5,973 nt of DNA from Bacillota bacterium (GTDB lineage Bacteria; Bacillota; Clostridia; Oscillospirales; Butyricicoccaceae), in assembly GCA_030705725.1 (NCBI GenBank), contig JAUZPW010000098.1, positions 1 to 5,973 on the forward strand, given 5' to 3'. The notes under the pieces are model-generated. The model had not been told where the DNA came from and ran no database searches. It saw only the letters and a program-made list of their open reading frames with translations. The translations under genes and the position numbers were made by a program. Shown here piece by piece: positions 1-4,554 of this stretch; positions within the stretch are counted from its first letter, which is position 1; each line of letters opens with the position of its first letter.

Positions 1-524
1 ACGGTTTCCTTATAATTTTCTTTAGTTATCGGCGTTACGGCATCGGGCTTTTTTATATCGGAGCCGAGCTTCGCGAATATCTTGTTCCAGCTTACGCCTA
101 TAGAACCGGTAAGCCCGAGTTCACGCTTAAACCGCGCGCGTATTTCTTCCGCTATCTGCCCGCCGCTTCCGAACAGGCTCACGCTGCCCGTGACGTCGAG
201 CCAGGCTTCGTCAAGGCCGAAAGGCTCGATCTGGTCGGTATAGTCCGAATAGATTTTGCGCGCCATGCGAGCAAAGCGCAGATAAAGCCCGTAATCGGGC
301 TTCAGCACTATAAGATCCGGGCATTTTTGCTTTGCCTGCCAGATGGCCTCGCCGGTTTTTACGCCGAGTTTTTTCGCGGGATAGTTTTTGGCAAGAATTA
401 TTCCGTGGCGCGCTTCGGGGTCTCCGCCTACGGCAACGGGCTTTTCCCTCAGGCCGGGACGGTAAAGGCATTCAACCGAGGCGTAGAAGTTATTCAGATC
501 GGCATGCAGTATAACGCGGTCCAT
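1..524 (-). CDS. dinB: Y-family DNA polymerase (DNA polymerase IV-like), N-terminal part, cut by window edge
   Basis: Translesion DNA polymerase that copies past damaged bases. The first 174 residues are present; the thumb and little-finger domains lie beyond the left edge. Seen: the palm motif HADLNNFYASVE at residues 7-18 with catalytic Asp9, and GLDEAWLDVT at 103-112 with the catalytic pair Asp105/Glu106. GVSWNKIFAKLGSD at about 143-156 also fits the family. Compared with E. coli DinB, the steric-gate position is Tyr14 rather than Phe, and the SLDE motif reads GLDE. I recall this DLNNFY/GLDE form as a Clostridia subgroup of DinB-like enzymes. The ATG start is set by a GGAGGG ribosome binding site (531-536) six bases upstream and by the start of conserved sequence at residue 5. 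It has its own promoter and a LexA operator, so SOS induction is expected. The polymerase family is secure; Pol IV versus another DinB paralogue is less so. Confidence 0.92.
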   Translation of the reverse strand, partial: MDRVILHADLNNFYASVECLYRPGLREKPVAVGGDPEARHGIILAKNYPAKKLGVKTGEAIWQAKQKCPDLIVLKPDYGLYLRFARMARKIYSDYTDQIEPFGLDEAWLDVTGSVSLFGSGGQIAEEIRARFKRELGLTGSIGVSWNKIFAKLGSDIKKPDAVTPITKENYKET

Positions 525-536
525 AAGCAGCCCTCC

Positions 537-554
537 GCAGAACATATGTTCTGC
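537..554. promoter_or_regulatory. LexA (SOS) operator
   Basis: GCAGAACATATGTTCTGC is a perfect 18-bp palindrome. Its core GAACATATGTTC (540-551) fits the Gram-positive LexA/DinR pattern GAAC-N4-GTTC described for Bacillus subtilis. It sits between the -10 box and the ribosome binding site of the polymerase gene and covers the predicted transcription start. Repressor binding there would block transcription, with release after DNA damage. Site sequence, position and gene function all agree. Confidence 0.9.
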
Positions 555-558
555 TTTT

Positions 559-588
559 ATTATATGCAGGACCGCGGTTAAAATGCAA
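559..588 (-). promoter_or_regulatory. Sigma-A type promoter of the DinB-like polymerase gene
   Basis: Reading the minus strand, a -35 hexamer TTGCAT (583-588) and a perfect -10 TATAAT (559-564) are separated by 18 bp. Transcription would start near 552, inside the LexA palindrome and about 28 bases before the ATG. The promoter lies just downstream of the terminator at 612-636, so the polymerase gene is an independent unit from the RodA gene. Confidence 0.8.
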
Positions 589-611
589 GAGGAAAAAAAG
601 AACAAATAAAA

Positions 612-636
612 AAAGCCGGGGTGTTTTCCCGGCTTT
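612..636 (-). terminator. Intrinsic terminator of the RodA/small-protein transcript
   Basis: On the minus strand a 9-bp stem AAAGCCGGG/CCCGGCTTT encloses a 7-base loop and runs straight into a T tract (TTTTTATTT, down to about 604). The stem starts inside the stop codon of the small membrane ORF. It therefore closes that transcription unit and insulates the polymerase promoter just beyond it. Confidence 0.88.
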
Positions 637-772
637 AATCGACTTTTTGATTTTGCTTATATACCAGAATCGCCACGTAAAGCGTAAGAACCGCGCCCGC
701 AATCCAGAAAAGGGAGGCGATTATTCTCAGCGTATCTATTTCCTCGTTTTTATTCGGCTGCGTAAAAATCAC
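635..772 (-). CDS. Small single-span membrane protein, unknown function (start codon uncertain)
   Basis: An open frame of 45 codons from GTG (770-772), or 42 from ACG (761-763), ending in TAA. I do not recognise the family. The product has a short charged N-terminus (QPNKNEEIDTLR), one hydrophobic helix of about 22 residues (IIASLFWIAGAVLTLYVAILVY) and a basic tail KQNQKVD, so it is probably a membrane peptide. The case for a real gene is a strong Shine-Dalgarno (768-776), the clean transmembrane pattern, and an intrinsic terminator overlapping the stop. It starts about 48 bp downstream of the RodA stop and is probably cotranscribed with it, suggesting an envelope location, though function cannot be inferred. 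The conventional GTG start lies inside the Shine-Dalgarno. Optimal spacing instead points to ACG at 761-763, so coordinates use GTG only as the nearest standard codon. Confidence 0.62.
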   Translation of the reverse strand: MIFTQPNKNEEIDTLRIIASLFWIAGAVLTLYVAILVYKQNQKVD

Positions 773-776
773 CTCC
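768..776 (-). promoter_or_regulatory. Strong ribosome binding site of the small membrane ORF
   Basis: GGAGGTGAT on the minus strand matches nine consecutive bases of the complement of the usual 16S rRNA 3' end. From GGAGG (772-776) the next eight bases lead to ACG at 761-763, the same eight-base spacing as between GGAGG and TTG of the RodA gene. No ATG, GTG or TTG stands at the expected distance. Confidence 0.75.
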
Positions 777-820
777 CCTTTTCTTATTTATATTCAAAGG
801 AGGGGCAATTTATTTCGCTT

Positions 821-1948
821 TTACAGCCATTTGGGGCGGCCGCGCATCCTGATGCCGGACACAATGCCCAGCACCGTGAAAGTCGTGACCATCGAGGAGC
901 CGCCATAGCTGAACAGGGGGAGAGTGAGGCCTATTACAGGGGTTATGCCGACGCACATTCCGATATTGACAAAGGTCTGGAACAGAAGCATTCCGCCTAT
1001 TCCGATGCATACAAGATAGGAAAAATCGGAGCTTGACTTAAAAGCGACGTAAAAAATGCGAAGGATCAAAAGCGATAAAAGTCCGATTACAATCATACAG
1101 CCTAAAAACCCGAATTCCTCGCCCGCGACTGAAAAAATAAAATCGGTGTGCTTGGTCGGAAGAATGCTGTATTGAGTCTGGCGGCCCTGCAAAAAGCCGC
1201 GGCCCGTAAGCTGGCCGGCACCGAGTGCTATCTGGCTCTGCAAAGCGTGATAGGCGGTATCGGGGTCGAGCGACGGATTAAATATAACTAAAATTCTGGT
1301 TTTCTGGTAACCCTTAAGAAAGTGCCAGGCGACGGGAGCCATGCCGATAAGCAGGCCCGCGCCGATAAAAATATAACGGTTTGCAAGCCCCGCGGCAAAA
1401 ATCATAACTACAAAAATAAACAAATAGGCGAGCGTCATTCCGAGGTCCTCGGAGAAGACGTAGACAAAGGCGGCCGTTATGAGCGCGTGAAGGGAAAGCT
1501 GCATGATGGACGGCAGGCGGTTTAATCTGTCCTTAAGCAGGGACAGGTGCTGAGACAGGGTGAATATGAATATGATTTTGCCTATTTCGGCGGGCTGAAT
1601 GCCTATGGGGCCGAAACGGATCCAGCTCTTATTCCCGACCGTCTCGGCGCCGACGCCGAGAAAAGCGAGAGAAGCCAGTAAAACGAGGTTTAAACAGAAA
1701 AGCCATACCCAGAGGTTCGAAATAAGGTCAATGTCTATAAAAGAAATAACTATAAAAGCGCATAATCCGATGAGCAACGCCGCAAGCTGAATATACATAT
1801 AATGATTCGTATCGTAGCTTCTTGTCGCGCTGTATATGAGCACCATGCCGAAGCCGGACGACAAAAGCGCAAGCACCAGAAGATAGAGATCCGCCTGCCT
1901 TAGATAGTTTTTAACGGCCGTTTTAATCTGAGTAAAAAATTCCTGCAA
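821..1948 (-). CDS. rodA: SEDS-family peptidoglycan glycosyltransferase, RodA/FtsW type
   Basis: Multi-spanning membrane enzyme that polymerises lipid II into glycan strands, normally paired with a class B penicillin-binding protein. Seen: 375 residues, full length for the family, with many hydrophobic segments beginning at about residue 20. Family motifs are NKSWIRFGPIGIQPAEIGK at 106-124, the extracellular loop Q-Q-ALGAGQLTGRGF near 237-252, and KHTDFIFSVAGEEFGF at 266-281, in which Asp269 matches the essential Asp of the family. TPVIGLTLPLFSYGGSSM lies at 336-353. The TTG start (1946-1948) is chosen because AAGGAGG (1957-1963) ends eight bases upstream; an ATG at 1953-1955 abuts that site and is out of frame. 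The small membrane ORF lies downstream. RodA is preferred over FtsW or SpoVE from the NKSWIRFG and LTGRGF wording and the absence of neighbouring mur/division genes, but the paralogue is less certain than the family. Confidence 0.93.
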   Translation of the reverse strand: MQEFFTQIKTAVKNYLRQADLYLLVLALLSSGFGMVLIYSATRSYDTNHYMYIQLAALLIGLCAFIVISFIDIDLISNLWVWLFCLNLVLLASLAFLGVGAETVGNKSWIRFGPIGIQPAEIGKIIFIFTLSQHLSLLKDRLNRLPSIMQLSLHALITAAFVYVFSEDLGMTLAYLFIFVVMIFAAGLANRYIFIGAGLLIGMAPVAWHFLKGYQKTRILVIFNPSLDPDTAYHALQSQIALGAGQLTGRGFLQGRQTQYSILPTKHTDFIFSVAGEEFGFLGCMIVIGLLSLLILRIFYVAFKSSSDFSYLVCIGIGGMLLFQTFVNIGMCVGITPVIGLTLPLFSYGGSSMVTTFTVLGIVSGIRMRGRPKWL

Positions 1949-1973
1949 AGCGCATCCCTCCTTCGCTTCGTCT

Positions 1974-1982
1974 ATTATAACA
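1974..1982 (-). promoter_or_regulatory. Extended -10 promoter for the RodA gene
   Basis: On the minus strand TGTTATAAT is a perfect -10 hexamer (1974-1979) preceded by the TGn extension. No good -35 hexamer is found 16-18 bp further upstream, which an extended -10 can tolerate. It lies 10 bp beyond the AAGGAGG ribosome binding site, leaving a very short leader. Confidence 0.65.
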
Positions 1983-2099
1983 CAAAAGGCCGAACAGAAA
2001 TACGTTATTCGAAGCTAAACGCTGGCAAAAAAACACAGGAACCCGGGACAAAAACCGTCTCGCCGAAAGCTTCCGCAAAGACAAAAAACAAACGCAAAA

Positions 2100-2137
2100 T
2101 ATGATAAATTATATCATACCGGCGGCACTCTATGATA
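2100..2137. repeat. Three TATGATA/TATCATA half-sites around the tsaE promoter
   Basis: TATGATA (2100-2106), 5 bp, TATCATA (2112-2118) form a perfect 7-bp inverted repeat. A third copy, TATGATA (2131-2137), lies 31 bp from the first and overlaps the -10 box. The second and third copies also form an inverted pair 12 bp apart. This could be an operator, but the region is AT-rich and the short half-sites may recur by chance. Confidence 0.4.
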
Positions 2138-2141
2138 TAAT
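2133..2141 (+). promoter_or_regulatory. Extended -10 promoter for the tsaE-tsaB-rpiB-upp operon
   Basis: TGATATAAT carries a perfect TATAAT (2136-2141) with a TGn extension, about 31 bp before the tsaE ATG. The -35 position, near 2112-2118, is a poor match to TTGACA and is instead occupied by a TATCATA half-site. The region 1983-2132 is otherwise A-rich and holds no other feature I can support. Confidence 0.65.
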
Positions 2142-2172
2142 AAATTAAATGTTTTAAGCATTCGAGGTGCAC

Positions 2173-2613
2173 ATGGAAATCCATTCTTATTCCCCAGCCG
2201 ATACGGAAGCGGCGGGCGAGACGCTCGGCAAAAGGCTTAAGGCGAACGACGTTGTCGCGCTTTTCGGGGAGCTTGGCGCCGGAAAAACGGCGTTTGTGCG
2301 CGGCGCGGCGCGCGCTTTATCAGTTAAGGGGCGGGTTACGAGCCCGACCTTCGCAATCGTTAACGAATATAAGGGAAGCCTGCCCGTTTACCATTTCGAT
2401 CTTTACAGGCTTAACTCCGCCGAAGAGCTTTTTGACATAGGCTGGGAGGATTATCTTGACGCCGGGGGCGTTACGATTGTGGAATGGAGCGAGAGAATTG
2501 AGGGTTCGCTGCCCGCAAAGCGATACGATGTCAGTATCAAGGCTGACGGCGAGGGTTCGCGTATAATCACGATAACGGAGCGGGGGGACAAATATGAAAA
2601 TACTTGCCTGTGA
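2173..2613 (+). CDS. tsaE: tRNA N6-threonylcarbamoyladenosine (t6A37) biosynthesis ATPase subunit TsaE
   Basis: P-loop ATPase that partners TsaB and TsaD to place threonylcarbamoyl on A37 of ANN-decoding tRNAs; cytoplasmic. Seen: 146 residues, close to the family size, with Walker A GELGAGKT at 32-39. RVTSPTFAIVNEY at 54-66, YHFDLYRL at 73-80 and the VEWSERI segment at 103-109 are all TsaE hallmarks. The ATG at 2173 is chosen because GAGG (2164-2167) ends five bases before it. A GTG two codons upstream (2167) would extend the frame but overlaps that ribosome binding site. It is the first gene of the rightward operon, and its last 20 bp overlap tsaB, which fits coupled translation of two subunits that act together. 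No tsaD or rimI is present in this cluster. Confidence 0.95.
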   Translation: MEIHSYSPADTEAAGETLGKRLKANDVVALFGELGAGKTAFVRGAARALSVKGRVTSPTFAIVNEYKGSLPVYHFDLYRLNSAEELFDIGWEDYLDAGGVTIVEWSERIEGSLPAKRYDVSIKADGEGSRIITITERGDKYENTCL

Positions 2614-3304
2614 AACCTCAGGCGCGCCCGCGTCCGCAGCCGTAATTGAAGACGGGAAAATCCTGGCCGCAAGCTATCAGAACATGGGGTTTACCCACAG
2701 CAGGACGCTTCTGCCGATGATCGACGTGATGCTTAAAAACGCGGGGCTCAAAATTCAGGATATGGACGTTTTCGCGTGCGCGGCCGGGCCGGGCTCTTTT
2801 ACCGGGCTGAGAATAGGCGTTTCCACGGTTAAAGGCCTTGCTTTCGCGCAGGACAAGCCATGCGCCGCCGTTTCCACTCTTGAAGGAATGGCATGGAACC
2901 TTCTCTTTTCAGACGATATTATTTGCGCCGTTATGGACGCGCGCGCAAATAACGTATACAATGCCCTTTTCAGAGCCGAAAAGGGGAGCGCGGCGAGGCT
3001 CTGTCCGGATCGGGCGCTTTCCATCGACGAGCTTGGACGTGAGCTGAGTCAAACGCATAAAAAATATATTTTAGTTGGAGACGGCGCGGCGCTGTGCTAT
3101 AATATTTTATCGGAAAAGGGCCTTGATTTAACTCTTGCGCCCGAAAATCTCAGGTTCCAGAACGCATACGGGATCGCGCGGGCGGCGGACGTTATGGCGC
3201 TCTCGGGGGCTCTTAAAAGTCCGGGCGAAATCTCCGTTTCGTATCTCAGGCTTTGTCAGGCGGAACGGGAACGAATGAAAAAACTGGGGGAGCTTAAAAA
3301 ATGA
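2594..3304 (+). CDS. tsaB: tRNA t6A37 biosynthesis protein TsaB
   Basis: Non-catalytic ASKHA-fold partner of TsaD in the t6A threonylcarbamoyl-transfer complex. Seen: 236 residues, normal for a Firmicute TsaB. The N-terminal strand MKILACETS is followed by the family signature AAGPGSFTGLRIGVSTVKG at residues 63-81, and VSYLRLCQAER lies near the C-terminus. A G-rich stretch (GGGGGGA, 2582-2588) just before the ATG can serve as ribosome binding site. The start lies inside the end of tsaE, and the stop overlaps the rpiB start in ATGA, so all three are very probably translated from one message. In many Firmicutes rimI and tsaD follow tsaB; here rpiB follows directly. Confidence 0.95.
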   Translation: MKILACETSGAPASAAVIEDGKILAASYQNMGFTHSRTLLPMIDVMLKNAGLKIQDMDVFACAAGPGSFTGLRIGVSTVKGLAFAQDKPCAAVSTLEGMAWNLLFSDDIICAVMDARANNVYNALFRAEKGSAARLCPDRALSIDELGRELSQTHKKYILVGDGAALCYNILSEKGLDLTLAPENLRFQNAYGIARAADVMALSGALKSPGEISVSYLRLCQAERERMKKLGELKK

Positions 3305-3759
3305 AGGCAACCTATGCGATAGGCTCGGATCACGCGGGATTCTCACTTAAGGAAATTATTGTTAAATATCTGGCTCAAAAAGGCTTTGAATTCGTTGATT
3401 ACGGCACTTTTGACGCCGCAAGCTGCCATTATCCGGAATACGCAGAGAAGGTCGCGGACGCCGTGGCCGACGGGCGGCATCCGCTTGGAATCCTTATATG
3501 CGGGACGGGCGTCGGCATGTCGATAGCCGCGAACAAAATCCCCGGCATCAGAGCCGCCGCGGTGAGCGATTATTTCAGCGCGAAATACACGAGGCTTCAT
3601 AACGACGCAAATATTCTTTGTCTCGGCGAACGGATTACGGGGCCGGGGGCGGCCTGCGAAATAGCTGAAATTTTTCTGACTACGCTTTTCGAAGGCGGCG
3701 AGAGACACAGAACAAGGCTTGATATTGTTTCGGCGATTGAAAAGAAGCACTTAAAATAA
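3301..3759 (+). CDS. rpiB: Ribose-5-phosphate isomerase B
   Basis: Interconverts ribose 5-phosphate and ribulose 5-phosphate in the pentose phosphate pathway. Seen: 152 residues, full length for the RpiB/LacAB family. The motifs are IGSDHAGF at 7-14, ICGTGVGMSIAANK at 66-79 with the catalytic-type Cys67, and LHNDANILCLGER at 99-111 with His100 as the ring-opening candidate. An arginine cluster near the C-terminus (R135, R137, R139) would hold the phosphate. Cys67 marks the E. coli-like catalytic type rather than the mycobacterial Glu type. LacA/LacB subunits and allose-6-phosphate isomerases share the fold, but a single-gene copy outside a lactose/tagatose locus favours RpiB. The ATG is preceded by GGGGGAG (3286-3292) at eight bases, and it overlaps the tsaB stop by four. 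Its product leads to PRPP, a substrate of the next gene's enzyme. Confidence 0.93.
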   Translation: MKATYAIGSDHAGFSLKEIIVKYLAQKGFEFVDYGTFDAASCHYPEYAEKVADAVADGRHPLGILICGTGVGMSIAANKIPGIRAAAVSDYFSAKYTRLHNDANILCLGERITGPGAACEIAEIFLTTLFEGGERHRTRLDIVSAIEKKHLK

Positions 3760-3789
3760 ATTTAATACAATACAGGGGGCGTATCCGAC

Positions 3790-4419
3790 GTGAAACAGGT
3801 ACACATTATGGACCATCCGCTCATCCAGCACAAGCTTTCCATTATCCGCGACAAGACAACGGGGGTCAAAGAGTTCAGAGAGGTTATAAGCGAAATTGCG
3901 ATGCTTATGTGCTACGAAGCTACGCGCGATCTTCCGCTTAAGGAAGTGGAGCTTGAAACGCCCATAGCGTTTACGAAAACAAAGGTTATATCGGGCAAAA
4001 AAATGGCTATCGTGCCTATTTTGCGCGCGGGGCTCGGCATGGTGGACGGAATACTAAACCTTGTTCCTGCGGCAAAAGTCGGACATATCGGCTTATACAG
4101 GGACCCCGACACACTGCAGCCGGTCGAATATTACTGCAAGTTTCCGAACGATATAAGCGAACGCGACGTTATTGTGCTCGACCCGATGCTTGCGACCGGA
4201 GGTTCGGCTTCGGCCGCGGTTCAGTTCATTAAAAACTACGGCGTAAAGAGCATCAAGCTGATGTGCATAATAGCCTCTCCCGAAGGCATTGACAAAATGC
4301 AGAAGGATCATCCGGACGTTGAAATTTTCTGCGCGGCGAAGGACGACTGCCTGAACGATCACGGCTATATAGTGCCCGGACTGGGCGACGCGGGCGACCG
4401 CATTTTCGGCACGAAGTAA
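3790..4419 (+). CDS. upp: Uracil phosphoribosyltransferase
   Basis: Makes UMP from uracil and PRPP for pyrimidine salvage. Seen: 209 residues, the typical length, aligned to the family from the first residues (HPLIQHKLSIIRDKTTG at 9-25). Further motifs are PILRAGLGMVDG at 76-87, GLYRD at 101-105 and the PRPP-binding loop VLDPMLATGGSA at 129-140. The C-terminal uracil-recognition segment GYIVPGLGDAGDRIFGT begins at 192. The GTG start is supported by that alignment and by GGGGG (3775-3779) ten bases upstream; no earlier in-frame start fits. It lies 30 bp after rpiB with no terminator between them, so cotranscription is likely. No conventional T-tract terminator follows it. Confidence 0.96.
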   Translation: MKQVHIMDHPLIQHKLSIIRDKTTGVKEFREVISEIAMLMCYEATRDLPLKEVELETPIAFTKTKVISGKKMAIVPILRAGLGMVDGILNLVPAAKVGHIGLYRDPDTLQPVEYYCKFPNDISERDVIVLDPMLATGGSASAAVQFIKNYGVKSIKLMCIIASPEGIDKMQKDHPDVEIFCAAKDDCLNDHGYIVPGLGDAGDRIFGTK

Positions 4420-4430
4420 ATTAATATGCT

Positions 4431-4448
4431 TACGGCTTGAAAGCCGTA
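4431..4448 (+). other. Perfect small inverted repeat (hairpin) after upp
   Basis: TACGGCTTGAAAGCCGTA is fully self-complementary apart from the central GA, giving a stem of about seven pairs closed by a short loop, 11 bases past the upp stop. No T tract follows, so it is not a standard terminator. It may stabilise the 3' end of the upp message or form the first arm of the structured leader that begins three bases downstream. Confidence 0.55.
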
Positions 4449-4451
4449 TGA

Positions 4452-4519
4452 GGGGGGCGGCTGTCACCGTCCGAGCCTTGTTTTAATGAAAAGGCCCGAA
4501 CGGATAAAGGCTGCCCCCC
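4452..4519 (+). ncRNA. Candidate structured RNA leader of the YitJ-like gene
   Basis: The RNA can form nested helices. P1 pairs GGGGGGCGGC (4452-4461) with GCUGCCCCCC (4510-4519), ten pairs including one G-U. P2 pairs CCGU (4467-4470) with ACGG (4500-4503). P3 pairs GCCUU (4475-4479) with AAGGC (4491-4495). P1 and P2 are separated by an asymmetric loop UGUCA/AUAAAG, and P2 and P3 by a symmetric CCGA/CCGA loop. The C-rich 3' strand of P1 can instead pair with the GGGGG ribosome binding site at 4543-4547. I cannot match it to a known riboswitch class; there is no S-box core. It could also be an atypical upp terminator, but the following bases are only moderately T-rich. Confidence 0.45.
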
Positions 4520-4554
4520 ATTAGGTTTATTCTTAAATATCCGGGGGTGCTTTT

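Noticed and set aside
772..805. Hairpin CCTCC/GGAGG around the small-ORF ribosome site as a regulatory stem
   Set aside because: Only five contiguous pairs with a long AT-rich loop; the longer apparent complementarity is out of register.
647..1036. 129-codon rightward open frame opposite RodA and the small ORF
   Set aside because: It has low-complexity composition typical of an antisense shadow, no ribosome binding site and no recognisable motif, and it overlaps well-supported leftward genes.
1953..1955. ATG start for the RodA gene
   Set aside because: It directly abuts the GGAGGG ribosome site and is out of frame with the RodA reading frame; TTG at 1946-1948 has the proper spacing.
1991..2010. 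Second LexA-like site (GAAC ... GTTA) in the divergent region
   Set aside because: The half-sites are too far apart (nine bases) and the right half is GTTA not GTTC, so it does not fit GAAC-N4-GTTC.
2167..2172. GTG start for TsaE two codons upstream
   Set aside because: It overlaps the GAGG ribosome binding site. The ATG at 2173 has correct spacing and is nearer the family start.
4452..4534. Intrinsic terminator of upp
   Set aside because: The 10-bp GC-rich stem could suggest one, but the apical part is 48 bases with its own helices, and the following ATTAGGTTTATTCTT is interrupted rather than a clean T tract. It stays a secondary explanation for the structured element.
4420..4554. S-box (SAM-I) riboswitch expected before a yitJ homologue
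   Set aside because: The conserved S-box core (the AGAGAGG / GGAGGGACTGGCCC-like segment) is not present, and the visible helices have a different arrangement.
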